A stretch of 64,000 nucleotides of DNA, taken from Lagopus muta (Eukaryota; Chordata; Aves; Galliformes; Phasianidae). A program made the position numbers and the translations under genes. A model generated the notes under the pieces. It made no database searches. It had not been told where the DNA came from and worked only from the letters and a program-made list of their open reading frames with translations. Below are positions 1 to 14,804 of the stretch, piece by piece; position 1 is the stretch's first letter; the number at the start of each line of letters is the position of its first letter. The stretch spans positions 60,533,634 to 60,597,633 of the forward strand of contig NC_064435.1 in assembly GCF_023343835.1 (NCBI RefSeq), in the 5' to 3' direction.

Positions 1-2773
1 TATTCCAAGTAGTTATCACAGCATAAAGAACATTAGGTGTTTTGGTCATAATCTTAACACAGACTGGATGTTGCCTCTTGATTCCATCTAATACTTCATT
101 CAAATCCCAGTTCTGATCTGGTTGCTCACAAGGAATACAAAGGAAACAAATATCCTTTAAGATTGAGTTGAAAGAAAAAGCAAGTAGAACGGGAAATCAG
201 TATCCACTTTTGTATTAAAATAAGAGCTTTTTAATGTCAAACTGGACACTTAAAGAAAGAAAAAAGCAGTTATAGAAGACAGTGACATTCTGCTCAAATA
301 CATAGAATCTTACACATGGCTTACAAAAGGAGTTTGCAATAGGTGGCATTTACTATTATTCTTAATATCCTTAAAAACAGTGTGTACTGCATGGAATGAG
401 AATGGGTTCCACAGTTATTATTTTTGAAGTGATTAGTGATCTCTGCTTTAAAAAGATATATCATAGCAACATTACCATTTAATTATGCAACTAAAATCAG
501 ATTTCAAAAGTAGTAAAGAAGCAAATCCCACACATTGTCTTCAGCACCTTGTGGACACCTGCAAAGTCTCCTTGCTTAAAAGGCAATTTGTACACCCAGA
601 TGTTGTGCAGATCTCTCCTCTGCTGTCATCCCTGTCACCAGCAATGTAAGAGATGTGTGTGTTGCTGATACTCAAGACTGAATCCACAACCAGAAAACAA
701 GGATGAAGCTAGACCAAAATCACCTTCCATTTAGCCTCTGCAACTTAACTGAGCATGAAATTCAGCTGAAGTTTGAGACGGACAGGTCTTGCATCTTCAC
801 TGTGGTAAAGAAGACTTAAACACTGATTTGTCAGATCTGTGTAATAGGGCTTATGCTGGAAAGACTTCTTGAAAACATGCCGTGTTTTTGTGGAACTTGC
901 CAGAACAGCATTATTTCAGAAAATATCTCACTATATTTCTCAAACACCATGTTATCATGCAGTTAGAGCGTGATATAATTAGACTGTAAGAGGGATGGAT
1001 ATTATTTCTTCCTGTTTGACACTGTCGTACTGGAATCTGAAATACTCTGCAACAGAAGACCAGTTACCAGAACCGTTAGGAACTCAGACCACGCAGCCCA
1101 ATGTGAAAAGGCTGAGAAAGCCAGAGTTGTTTAGTCTGCAGAAGACCAAGGTGAGTGATAACAGTGGCTGCCTAACAGTACTTGAAAAGATATTGGTGTG
1201 GTGGCCTGGGGAAGCTTCTGAGTCTCCATCCTGGATGCTTTTGAGATTTGGCTGACCAGAGCCATGGCTGTCCTGTTGTCACGTTGACAAGAGTGCTGCT
1301 TGGAGGGGAAAATAGTCTACCAGGACCTCAAACCAATGCTTCAATGGTTCCTATGAGGTATGCGCAAAGCTAAGCAGATTCCATAACAGTCATATTTGAA
1401 AACAAACTCCTATCTAAATGTTTTGTGTGCTACAAGCAGCTTTTTATAGGTGTCCACGTGCACTGTGAATCCATTCAGAAAACTTCTCAAAATGTTTCCT
1501 GGCATATTTTTGCTTTAAAGATATTTTAGTATCTTTTTGTACATATTTGTCCATTTAGCATGTCTGCTTCGGTCAGTTCAGCTCTTGTTTGAAAATTCCA
1601 TGTAAGGACACAATTAAGGAGGGACATGGAAGATAATATTTAAACCCATAAAAGGTGCTAAAGAGTTTGAATGGTAGTTACACCTGAAATATAAAGGTAC
1701 TCTACCTTTGACCATCCCTAAAGATGTGCTTTGAAATATGAGCTCTATCTGACTTTAATAACTGCTTAAAATTATAATAGAATAAAATTGTTCTGAACTA
1801 AAACTGGAGCTACACCCCTTCATGTAGGTCTTCATTCAAAAAGAATAAAAACATATTGATAGCTTTCAATGGTAGTACTTATTCAGAAGACTTAATGGAA
1901 GACTTATTCAGAGATTTACAGAAGTGGGTCACACACTTGAAGCCAGTTCTCATTTGTGTTTTCTACCCTCAACGGCTTTAACTTTCATTCTTCCTACAAT
2001 TGTGTGTATGGGGGAGATAGGAATGATACTCATTTCAATTCACAGACTGACTTCTTCATCTATATACAGTTCACACTTTAAAAAAATAAACCCACTGGCT
2101 TAAAACCAAACAGCATACACATGTTACTGATAAAACAGACTAGAAAATATAAGAAGCAGCTACACTGTCCCTAGAGACATGGGAAGAAGTCCATCATTTT
2201 CATGTCTATAACTGCAGTGCTACCCCTTGGAAGAAAAGAAAACATAAGTGCACAATGAAAAGCATCATTCCAGCAGGACTAAATGCTGAAAAAAGCATCT
2301 TCTCCCTACTCCTCCTGAGCATACTTCTTCAAGATCTCCTAATGTCCACGAGTTAACTGAAAGTCTGGATTGTCCATGGATGTTCATGCCACAGTACTTC
2401 TAAAGGGTAATTGGTAATACACATGAAAGAACTCTTTTGAGAAGGAGGAGGAATCTGCTCATCTTGTGCTACACACCATTTTGTAAGATCTGAAGAATAC
2501 CAAAGCTACATTTGATGGAACAAGCTTTTTTTCGCTTTCTAACACCATGACATTTGAGAGTCAGAAAAGAAGGAGGCGGCTGGTAAGAAAGAAGCAAGGG
2601 TAAAATGGTACAAAGTGTGGTGTTAGGAGAAAGAGCTGATCTTGCCTGTAACAGGCAAGTTAGAAATGGGTAGGTTGCTGTGAGCTGTCATTAATGATGA
2701 CGTAATGGAAGCTTCCTGCTTTACAGTGCATCATTATCATGGATACAGAAAATATCTTAATTCAGGTTTTTTG

Positions 2774-2799
2774 TTTATTTATTTATTTATTTATTTATA
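2774..2799. repeat. (TTTA)n microsatellite
   Basis: Six and a half copies of TTTA. Confidence 0.95.
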
Positions 2800-5700
2800 A
2801 TTTGGCCAACAGAGAGCTTGCTGCGCTGCACTGATGAAATCACAGAAAGTTCTAAAACCATGTTGCACTGCAGTTGCCAAACATAATGATGGAGTCTAAT
2901 GCACAGCAGTTCAGCTGGAAATTGCCAAGGGACAAACACACACACACACAAAATCAGTGCTATATTCGCCGACACACAATTGCATGGTGCTTGTACATGA
3001 CGCCTTTTATATACGTTTTGCTATACCTGATTTTCAACTCTTGCAATTTTTACCTAACTTATTTCAATGACAAACTTGACATTTTCTTTCTTCTCAGGCG
3101 CTAGCGCCTTGTGGTATTTTCTGGTAGCAAGATATGTATGCCTATGTTAATAAAAACAGCAATATAAATGCATTTTTATTGAATATATCAATTCATAAAT
3201 GCAAAATCAGATATGCACTTGAGTGATGCAGAGCTACATTTTATCACATTGCAATTCATTTATTTTTTCCCAACTTAATCTGATGGGCTATTCTATTACA
3301 GAATGGCAGCACAGCAAATGATCCCACCCCTATCTTACAGATAACGGAGCAAATCATTACCTGCCGTAACTGAGTTTTAATTTGTTACAGCAGGAGAAGA
3401 CAATTACAGGTCAACCTGTCAATGGAATAATGAGAACAGCTGCAACTTGTTGACCGTTTTGGTATGCTATTGCAGGACTAAGATCACTCCCCTGCTAAGC
3501 AGAAGCAGATGGCCAGGGTTGTGCAGTTCTGCTTCTTGGTGCAAAGTAATTTGTTTTTTAGAATTATTAGGTCCATAAAGAAAGAAGATACAGGTAAGCT
3601 CTTCTATAGGAATCACTGCATATCAGAAACAGCTTGTGCAAGTGGTACAGCACAAGAGTGGAAAGGAACACTGTAATTGAAAATATAAAAGCAGAAAAAT
3701 GATGATGGAAAAAACATGAAGTAGAAATGCTGAGAACATTACAGGAGAAAGAAAATTTCATTTTGTGAAAGCAATGAAAAATAACACTTTAAAACAAAAA
3801 TCTGAGGGTCACCAAAGAAAGAAAACAACCTTTTAAGGCTGGTTAAATAGTTTTCTTTTACATTTTGTGTATTCAAGTGAGGAAATCCAGAAGAAAATCT
3901 TGAAGTAAATGTTACTGCTCAATTCCCAAAAGCAAAGAAAACAACAAAAAACATTTACCTGTGTCCTCACATATTTATATACAGGAACTGATTCACCTCT
4001 CTATCACTCTGGTTTGTTCAAAGTTCTTTTATTTTTACCAGCATGAAAAAGGACACTGCTAAATTAGAGAAAACTCACAGAAGAACACTTCTTCTACCTC
4101 AAATGAAACTTTTTTTCCTCTACTCTTCTTAAAGCCTGTGGTATTAAATATCAACAAATCCTTTTGCTGACCACCTTACATAAGATTTTTCTGGATTGTT
4201 TGTGTAGTACACTGAATAAAGGGTGACAGTGCATGATATTATTTTTATATATCATAGGTTGCCCAAAGACTATATGATGTTAAGAAAAGAGCAATTTTGG
4301 TGGTAGATTTTCAGTAGTCTACAGTTACTAATAATCTAGATCATTCTTTCTTTAAGTGTGATGCATTATCTACTGGGAGATTAAGTTCTGCTGCTGTTTG
4401 GGCAAATGGCATTTTATTAATACATTTGTTCAATATTTTTTTAAGTCAAGCAGAGCAAGTTCCCTAAAATAACTCGTTTTAAAAGAATTTGTATTCAACA
4501 TTGCTCATAAATACACACTGCTGAAAAAATCCAGTCATTAGTGGTGAGTGGGACGCCACTAATTTCCTGTTGTAGGTCCTAAGCCAACAATTCCTGCTAG
4601 TTTTAGGTTTTTATTTTTAAAGCTATTAAGATTAATCCTTTCAAAGCAAATAAAGCATTTCAAATGAACGTATGAAAACTGAAGTTCTTGATTCCGCAAG
4701 GAGCTTGTGTGCTACTCACAATTTCAAAAAGAAATTAAAATTTCCCATCAATTTTGCTATCATTCACTATCAGTATCTCTAGTGTTCCTCAGAATGTACC
4801 TGATGTGACTACAGTGTGAGATTAGGAAAGATGCAAATAAATCAAGACCCTTTATTTGAGCATCTTAGCTCCAATGTGTGACCTACACACTAGCATTAGT
4901 CCCTTGTTTACACTTAGCCATCAACATAAGAGGCTCATCTGGCTATATGCACATTTGGCAAGCTCTTCCCAGACAGATGAATTTTTCCAGAAGGAGCTGT
5001 TAACCAAATATTTGTGATCTTCAGGCAATACTCACTGGGTCAAAAGTCCAAAAGTTTTGCCTTCTAAAATGATGCATAAGATTAAAGTTAAGCTAAAAAA
5101 TCTTACTACTGTTGACTTCAGGAGGAATTGCAACCCAATTTATTGCTGTCTGTTGAATTCCCTGTAGAGATCTCACAGACACTAATCTCACTAATTCCTC
5201 TTGAACTATGACTTTACATAGTATAGCTCAAAAAAAGACCATTTATATTAAACTAAATTTGCACAGCACATGTCCAGGATAGAATGATCAGGTGTAATAC
5301 ACATTACATCTGGCTTTATTATTTAAAGACTGAAATGGGCTATAATGTAAACGTAACCTTTACTGTGGTTAATTCAAATGTGGCTTTGGGGAACAATATA
5401 TTGTCAAGAATATGGGAATTTTGTAATCACATACGTATGTACGCCTACACATATGCACACAGAGATGGGGTCTGCACAAAAAATTAGTAACCCAATAAAA
5501 TATGTAGGCACTTTGGGTTGTAAATACTGTAATTAAAAAATTCTGCCTAACAGGTAGCAACTGGAATATTCTGCTTCAAGTCTTGACTTCAAGAAAATTG
5601 AAAAAATATTGTAATTGAGTAGTACTAAGGCTTTATATACAGTCTTATTTTTCTAACTCAGTTTTCTTTGCGATATGAGCCATCTGCTTGAAGGAAAATG

Positions 5701-8700
5701 GGGAAATGTCACCTCTAATAAACACACAATACCTGTGGAAAATTTAGATTGTATTTGACAATGCTACAAAAGTACCAAGGAGACAAGTTGGGTAATCTTC
5801 CAGATTACCTGATTATCTTCCAGATCTTCACTAGATTTTCAACACCCATTAAAATATTCGTCTTCAAAGAACTTGTCAGGGGAAAAGTAAAATGTGGTTA
5901 TGTGGAACAAATTCCTACACACAAAAAATTCTTTTACATGGTTTCCTATGCAGGATCACAGTATTTCAGCAAGAGGAAGGGAATGTTTTGGATGGAATTT
6001 GAAATGATTATTGTTTAATTTTGTGACAGTATTCTTTTATTTGACCAACATTACATGTCAGTTTGCGTTTCTTATTGCCTGAACAAACACACTAAATGTT
6101 TTATTTTGAATCATCCATCTTGATAGCAAAAGGATATATGGACTTTAACAGACTGTGAAAATACAAAATTATTCCTGAATCTAGTTACATATAATGAAAT
6201 TATTATTAAAGCATCAATTAAAAAGAATAAGTGAAAAGCTTGCTTTGGTTAAATGATGTGTTCTTTCAGAAAAGAGCACAGAACCTAATGAATCTGCAAG
6301 GTGTCATACTGTTACAATGTCTGCCAAAACCACTCTTCTATCATCTTCTAAAACCTTTGATTCAATTATAAACTTCATTCTATAAAAGAATTTGTCTTTC
6401 TTAAACATTCATGAAAACTAAGACCGTATTAATCCAACAGTAGGATGAGAAAAATACTGAAAACCAGTTCTCATTCCATATAGTCTGTGTGTCTGGACTC
6501 TGCAATTCAGCAGCAAACTGAGCAGCAGCCTGTGAAAAGGATACCTGCTGTCCATAGCACACCTCACTTGCACTAAAATTGCTACCAAACCCACAGAGAG
6601 CAACTAGGGAAAAGATTTCCCCTTGGCAAAGAGTTGGACTCTTTGGAAAACACTTCAATTTTAAAATCATACCAAACCAATCAGAAAATACTTGTAGAAG
6701 TAAATAAAAATGTTCATTCTTAAAAAAAGGAGATCCTGGACATTTCTAAAATTGAAAGATTAAACTTCTTTCAAGAGAGCAGTGAAGGTGCTCTGGATGC
6801 TGCTGCAGCATCAGAGTTGCCTTCTGGTTTTGGTCTGAACAGTAGGTCCTTTCTGCTCTATCTCAACCAATCGATTATTCACGTCCTTGCTATTCTCCTT
6901 CTATCATCAGATCATCTCCAAGCAACTGAGAAATTAGGAGTTTCCCCCAGTGGTCAATAAGCTCCTGTTTTGCCTTTCTGCTACCTGTTTAAAATTACAG
7001 CAATCTGGAGAAAACACCTGCTTCAAAATACAGCATTACAAAACTGTACAAAGGGAAACCTAATTTTGCTTTAAAAAAAACAAATCATAATGAACTCAGA
7101 GCCATCTTTTTGCACCAGTTCACATGTGCACTCAGAACAACAAAATATTCTAAACCAGTTCTTTAAACATGCCTAAAGGTTTGAAGGCATCTCTGACACC
7201 ATTATTACTATTATTTTATTTTATAATAAATACTATAGTGTAGTTTACTATAAATAGTATACACCATACCATTATTATATTCTCTAACAGTATCAGTATA
7301 TTAGTCAGAAGATAATGCACCAATAAGTGCTCTTTAAATGATGGGAAAAATATTTATTGACGAATGAGAGCAACATAGCACATGCCTCTCCATAAACCTC
7401 TGGCTGCCTTAGCACCCCTCTGCCCATTACTTTACTCTCATGGGTGAAGAATTAACACTGGGACCTCCTCTTAGGCTGTTTGGCAAGCCTCCGTATTTTT
7501 CATTTGCATAACGCTCTCCATTAAAAAATCCATTTCTATGGAGGGATTCTAAAACATCATGCTAAGTCAGTCCCTGAGGAAGACTAGTGTCTTGTGTTGT
7601 ATAGACCTGTACATAAAAACCACACTGATTACGTAGATCAGATAATAAATAATACATAATCTAAAATATGAAAAAATAATTTTCATAGCTATTTCGCTGA
7701 AAAAAAAAACCTGAATACGTAACTCTTGGGCCTCACTTCCACCCTTGTCTACTAACACAGCATAAACATCGCATTCATGTTGTGCATCAAACTACATAAA
7801 ATGTCAGACTTCAGTAGGGAACAAATTGTCTTCTCTCTCTGCATGTGCATAGAGCATCTTGTTCCTCTTACTTGCCTGCTAACATATATAGTTCCCCATC
7901 ATATACACACTGGCTTTTCAAATCTCTTCCTATCATCTTACCATATATTCATGGGACTCACGGGTTCAACATGGTTTATTTATCCACATGCAGTTGCATC
8001 AAAACTGAATCAATGTAACCAAATCTTTGAGTAGGAAAACCTCTAGCTACCTTCTCTATGTGACAGAAGACACTCAAAGCTGTTTTTAGTAACAGTCTCA
8101 TACCTCAGTAAGAGTGAGAACACCCTGCTTTAGAAAAGCATTAACAAACACTACAGTCACTAGCAACACTTGGGTTTTCCAGCTAGTAGAGGGAATGAAA
8201 ACTCACTTTCTTGTGCCCATCACATTGCATTTCTGTGCAAATGCTTTCCTAACAACCTTTATCAGGTCTATCTTCATTTGTCTCTGCTGGGAAATACTTA
8301 ACTGCCATGTATCTTTCAATGACACAGGAGGCAAGGCATAGCTGATATCTCTTTGGTTTCAGCAGATTTTTGGTTTTCTTTGTTCTAAACCATGTTTTTC
8401 ACTATCCATTCCTCAGTGACACCAAGAGAGGACACATGCTACCCTGCACCCAACACACTATTAAGAAGTAATCAGAAATTCAGAAGTAATGACATAAAGC
8501 AACCCTTCAAATAATCTTTGTTTGAGACAGAGTCTTCATCAGTTACATGAACAGAGAAAGGTCTCCCATTTCTCCTATTCTGCTACAAATCTTGAGCAGA
8601 GGAGTTTAGGGAAGGAGGCTCTGGCCTCAGGTGTGTCTGTGTTGTCCATGAATCCATGTATCTCACTGTGATGAAGCATCCAAAGTCCACTTTCCACAAG

Positions 8701-11700
8701 GACACCATGAAAACATATGCAAATAAAAAGAACCTGTTTTTTACTCTTAAAGGACATTCTAGGCCTGGGTGCTGAAGCTCGGGCACAAATAGGAATCTGC
8801 CCAAGATGATGAGACAACATGAGACAGATGATGGACAAATGAAATTTGTGGAACATCATATGATAGACTAATAAATGGGAACAGAGACACAGATATAAAA
8901 GCAAAAGTAGACACTAAAAGCTTACCCTGGGTCCTAATTTGAGAACATTGTTCCTCTCCGCTTTCCAAACCCCTGAGAACTCTCAAGTCCTCTTTGGTCT
9001 TTTCTGTACAGAAATGGAGCCTTTTCCTTTTGGCTTGAAGAGCTGGGAATTCACTACTCACAGTTGGAAAGCAAGAATTGTGATTGTCACTATGCAATCA
9101 GAATATTTTTCTTTTCAGATGTGAAGTTCTGGTCCTATTTTCCTCAGAAAACAAAGGAAAATCAATGCAGGACCTTTTTGTATCACAAAGGATTTTGCCC
9201 TTAGTTCCTAAAAAGACCTAACAACTCTCTAAATGGACAAACAAGACCAGCAGGTACTTCCTGAAAGACATGGGATTTGTAGGTATCAGGTAGCAGTAAA
9301 GATGTACAGGAAAAATGCATGTATCTATTCAGAACTTTGGAACAGAACTGTATGCACCACAAATCAGGGTAGATGCAGAGAATCCCAGAAGAAATTAAGT
9401 AGGAAGGGAAAGAGAGTAGAGATAAAAGCATTTATATGTATTTACATAGATTAAGCTGGGCAAATTGACAGCAAGCCAATACACACTTATGGAAGTGGCT
9501 GACAGCAACTGATTACAGGAAAAGGAGGGGAGGAACATCAGAGATTTGCAAGTGCTTCCAGGATATATGCATCCATGTAGCAAGATAGAACAGACGAAGA
9601 GAAGAAAGTGATTTTCCAGAGCCACAAAGAAAATCTGCTTAGGAAAGCATCACTTGTTTGGCCTGAGGGAGAACAGAAGTTAGATGACAGGTGCATGCTT
9701 TATCCTGTGAAATGGGGAGAATACAGCACTAGAAAAACTAACTTTGGCTCTGTGGACTACATAAACCTGTTTTTTTTTTACTGCCAATTTCTCACACATA
9801 AGTCTAAGATACATCAAAATCAGAACTTTTGTTTTCAGTCCTCACAACTGTTAAATAAATCTTGAGACCTACTTTGCATGAAGACTTTGCCTACTCTTTT
9901 GAAGAAAACTGCTTAGGCTTACAAAGCGAGGTAGCTTGAAACCTTTTCTAGTATCTGTACAAGTAGCCATAGTCAGAAAAGTACCATCCCAACATACTGC
10001 AAGAGGAACAGCTGGGAGATGCTGTAAGATCAGGAACAGGCAAAAAAGAGACCAGGATGATTTATTACCTGCTATATTGAGACTGGCATACTCATTTTTT
10101 TGTTCATGTCCTGCCTTCTTTTGTGGCAATGTGCCTGTGCTGCGATTTGGCTATTCAAGCGAGTCATGTCTCTGCCCACACACTCTGACATTGCTCCTAT
10201 CAACCTATTTCAAAAATCTAGATATCTCTACATAGACCCATCAATACTACTTCTAGATACTATGTTGGAATCCTTCTTTACTCTCTCTCTTAAAATCCTA
10301 AGACTAATGACATGGTTGATTATTGTGCTTAATCAGAAACTTATCATGGAAAGTTCCAAAAAAATATATTATTTTAGACATCCTCTATCATGGCTAGCAC
10401 TTGGCCTACCTGGGCATGTCTCAGAGATCCCTGTTCTTGCAGTGTGGCCCCTAATCACACACCAGACCTTCTTTCTCAGGGGAAACTGCCAAAGCCATGA
10501 TGACTACCTGCAATCAAGCTTCTGTCTCCAGTTTGTGCTTCCCTATGGCTTGCTCTTGGTCATTCTTGGTGGTGTTTTTTTAAACAACACTGAAGGAATG
10601 CCCAAGAACTGTGCTCATCTCCAGAGGGTTCAGTCCAGACTCACATTAACCTGTGTCAGGCACTGCAAAAGTTACACGTTTATTGAGTACATTAATGTCT
10701 CAAAAACAATGAGTATACGAAGAAACAGAACAAAGAAGATACAAAGGAGTCTGGAACAAAAAGTTGTGAATATCTTGCTGTTCAAAATGTCATCTTTGGT
10801 CTATCCCTCACTCAGATGTACTCTCTTAATTTAAAAGTATGTTCTTGATTTCATGTTGATTTCATGACTTCGTGTCATTTATACTACTGTCTTGTTATAC
10901 CAATGAAGATATATTAATGAATAGATTACACTGATGCACACAGGTTTTGATCCCTAAAATGCTAATAATTGGGTGGATTCCTACAGCATTAATGATGCTA
11001 ACAGCATGCTAGCAGTTCCTCTTTTCAGTTTTTCAGTGCTAGCAAAAGTCTCTCATTTGACCTTGGCAAGGCATTTAAATTCTCCATGACTGTGTTTTCT
11101 CATCTGTAAAATTAAGGCTATAATGCCTACCTACTTCACAAGAGGGACAATGTTAAATTGAATGTATTAATGCTTTAAAGTGTTTTCAGACAGCTGGATC
11201 AAACCCACCACAGAACGCAAGTTATTATTAAATTATGCTTCACTCATTTAAAGCTGTTACATTACTGTATCTGATTAAATAAGGAAAAAATATTCAAGTG
11301 ACACCTTCTAGACTTTTTTTTCAGATGAAAGCAATACTCTATCACCAGCCTAAAGATTAACTTGAAGGCTTAATCTGGAGAAAGAAAGAGGACAAGGAAA
11401 TGTAGTGATCCACATGTGAAGTGAGAGGATCCTGGAGAGGAAGATTACCAGGGCATTTAAAGCAACAGTGAGGTAGAGCAGTAGGCAGTCACACCTTGTG
11501 CCCACTGTAGTACATCAATCTCTGGCAGCATTGTGGTTTCCATTTGTCTCAGTGCTGGTGCCATTGGAGAGCCCCCTCTGTCCCATCATGGTAAGTACTG
11601 TGTTTGGCTTCCGCTGGGAGTAGTGGAGCACAGGTTGCACCGCTGTAGTCTCTTCCCTGGTAGAGCCAGTCAGCTCTCAGGCACAGCTCAGATACACCCT

Positions 11701-12260
11701 ATTCAGTCACAGCCACTAATCCATTCACAATGAGCGTGGAACATTAAGATGTCAGTTATAGAAAGATGTGTTGTAGGAGGGTTGTTCGTACCTGAAGCCT
11801 TGCCTATATCTCCTCTTGACCTGATGCGTGAAGCCTGGTCTTGTCCTGTGATCTCACATCAGGGTCTTGTTGTGTGGGGGGGAAGGGAAAGGAGTGTTTG
11901 GAGCAAGAGCTGCAGGAAGATGAGAAGGGTTTTGGACAGCATGTTGAGGTAGATGTTGTACTGGTGTTGATGCCGCAGGTCCCAATGCCATCAAGGCATT
12001 TCTTGTGGATGACAAGGAATCTAGGAAAGTAGTGATTAACATGCATATCAGTGTGATTGACAAGCTATATTGCCTGCTTTGTGCTAATGTATTGCATGGA
12101 AAACACCGAATCTAGGCATATCAGAATTAGCATATACGTTTAGAGTACAGAGTTAAATCAGAAATATTTAACATCTGTCCCAGTGAATAAAGAAAAACTC
12201 TTTGATGGATCTTTCTGTTCAACAAACCATAGAGATCAGATTCTGTCTTGTGGTGAAACA

Positions 12261-12304
12261 TTTTTGACTAGCAGAGTTCCAATTTTTGACTAGCAGAATT
12301 CCAA
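12261..12304. repeat. 22-bp tandem duplication
   Basis: Two adjacent 22-base copies, TTTTTGACTAGCAGAGTTCC-AA and the same with one G to A change. A recent local duplication. Confidence 0.95.
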
Positions 12305-14771
12305 GCAACCTTCTTTTAGACTGCAGAGAAGACCAATGCACTTGCTTTCCCCTTCATCCATCCCCGATTTATGAGTCCAAAAGAAAGGAAAAATAGTAAG
12401 TACAACATTTAGGATCAATAACCTCTTGATAATAATAATGTGCTATTAAATTATACACAAACAAGGGAGATATGAAGAAAATAATCTGAGTTTATGTTGT
12501 TTAACTTCCAAATCTCCCAAGAAGATTGCCATAGAGTTTTTGAAGTCTAGAGTTTTGTACATATGCCTTTTCTGACAATATATTGCACATATGAAAGTAT
12601 CCATTCTCTTTTTTTTTTTTTCTTCTATCAGATCTGCACAGAAGCTGGGCTACATTTTTTATTATAGTACCAGTCAAAGATTATGTAACTTTTTAAAGAA
12701 TTAAGCTACTTCAACTTAACATAAAAACATCAATGTCACATTTCCTTCTTCGAATCCCTGCAGAAATGATGCTGTATAAAATGTGCACAGTAACTCCTAG
12801 GGTTAACACGATGTGTTAACTCTTATCTTCTGTTGGTATTGCACTCAAATGCTCCTTCTCGATTTTCTTCTTTTAAACAAGACATGAGTAAGCCTTTGCA
12901 AAGACTTCCTCTTTTTTTCCTCACCTTATCTTTTATAAATCTATGTCAAGTGCCTGAAGATGATTTCATAATGATATCTCTTCTATTTATTTGCTTATTT
13001 AGCCTACTTCCAATTTTTAAGACTCTGGTTTTTAACACACAATCATCCAGAATCACTCTCCTGCTGCCAAAAACTACCTGCATCCTCTGATTGAAAGATC
13101 AGCTAATTCTTTTGGCATTTTTTTGCCAAATGTTATCCCTGAATACTCTCTCAGCAGCAGAGTTAACATTCTGCAATCTGTTCCAAGTGAAATAGTACCT
13201 GTAAATTCTATCAGATGATTAACTGTGAGGACCTGAATAACTATATCCCTGAGTGGTAACCACGGAAATGTGTTTTTAGAATATCCTCAACTGGGAGATC
13301 AATAGCTGTGCATTATAACAATTTTCTTGCACCTCTAAATCCAGTGACACTGCATCTTCTAATATTTACAGCTCCACCTTACAGCATCTAGTTTATGCCT
13401 CCCAGCTTGGCTGGCTGGCTGGAGGAACAATCATATGATTTATGTGTGAAAGCCATTTACCCAAAATAAACTATGGTAAAGTATGCTCAAAGGTACAGTA
13501 TTAGACTGCCATTGTCTTGAGAAAATAAAGCATGTAAATTTGTATTTCATTTAGGAGTAGTGGAGCAATCAGTGCTTCCAGTAATGTCTGGAGTAATGGA
13601 TTCAGTGGGCTGTTGCAGGGCAGAGGGCCATTTAAGCAGCAAGTTAATTTCCTTATACTGTACTTATCTACAGTATGTAAAACATTATAGATAATCATTT
13701 GGCTAATTAAGAAATTAAGCAGAAACAGTTCTGTGTGTGAAGGAAAAAGTGTAAAGAAGGAAAGTGAGAACTAGGTGACAGAACAATTACTCAGAGCGAG
13801 AAGAGCACCAAGTTATGAACAGAGAGAATGCAGGGGATTGCTGAGAGAAGAGAAAGGAAGGGGAGGAGACTGCAGAAAAGGTGATCACTAACTGAATTGT
13901 AAAAGACTAGCCCCCTAATGCAGATCCTTCATTAATAGTGATTGAGATATAACTGAAAGGTTTCCATGTTCTACCGCCCCTGGCACAATAAAAAACAGCA
14001 TATTCAATCATTTATGTTCTACAGATTGACATATCTGTTCTGTAGTCTATACTGTTCCTTAATGAAAGAGGTGAGTGAATGGGAGTCGTTTGTGCTGCAT
14101 AACGCAGCAAGTGCATTTATATTCCCTTCCAATGGCAATTCCCCTCAGAACACCCTGCATGTGGAGAATACAGAAGCAGCAGGACAGACCACCACAGTCA
14201 TCACAAACCTCCTGAGCCTCTGAGACAGAGACCATGTCGCCAGCACTGCAAATAAGAAGCAATTTCAGTGACATCTGGCAGAATTCACCAGATGTTCACA
14301 TCTGAATTTATGCTTGGTAAGACAGGAAGAAATGTGGATCTTATGGGAAGGAGATGCACAACATAGAGGAACTGAGAAAAAGCTGTAGAAATTAATTTTG
14401 AAAGAGATGAGCAAAAAAGAAAGTAGATCCTACTTCATGTGATCATTTCTCAAGCGTACTTTAGATCATAAGTGAATACACCCGCTAATTATTTGTCAGA
14501 AGGTATGTCCCCTGGTAGCAATGAACAGAGATAGAACCTTTTATTTAAAATGTGGGAAACTAAGCTGCCAAATTAAGACACATGCACCATGCATCAAATA
14601 TTTAAAGACAGATAAGAAAAATATTCAGTATCTTTTTCTATTGCTAAGACTGGAGCTCTGTACTTGTCCATTTTGAATTGTATTCTTTTTTTTGTTTTTT
14701 CCCCAGTCTCTTTCTAAAATTCACCAAGATCACACTAAATTTTAACCCCATTTCCCAGGTAGCACCAGGGG

Positions 14772-14804
14772 AAACAAAAACAAACAAAACAAACAAACAA
14801 AAAC
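14772..14804. repeat. (AAAC)n microsatellite
   Basis: Imperfect AAAC repeat. Confidence 0.9.
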
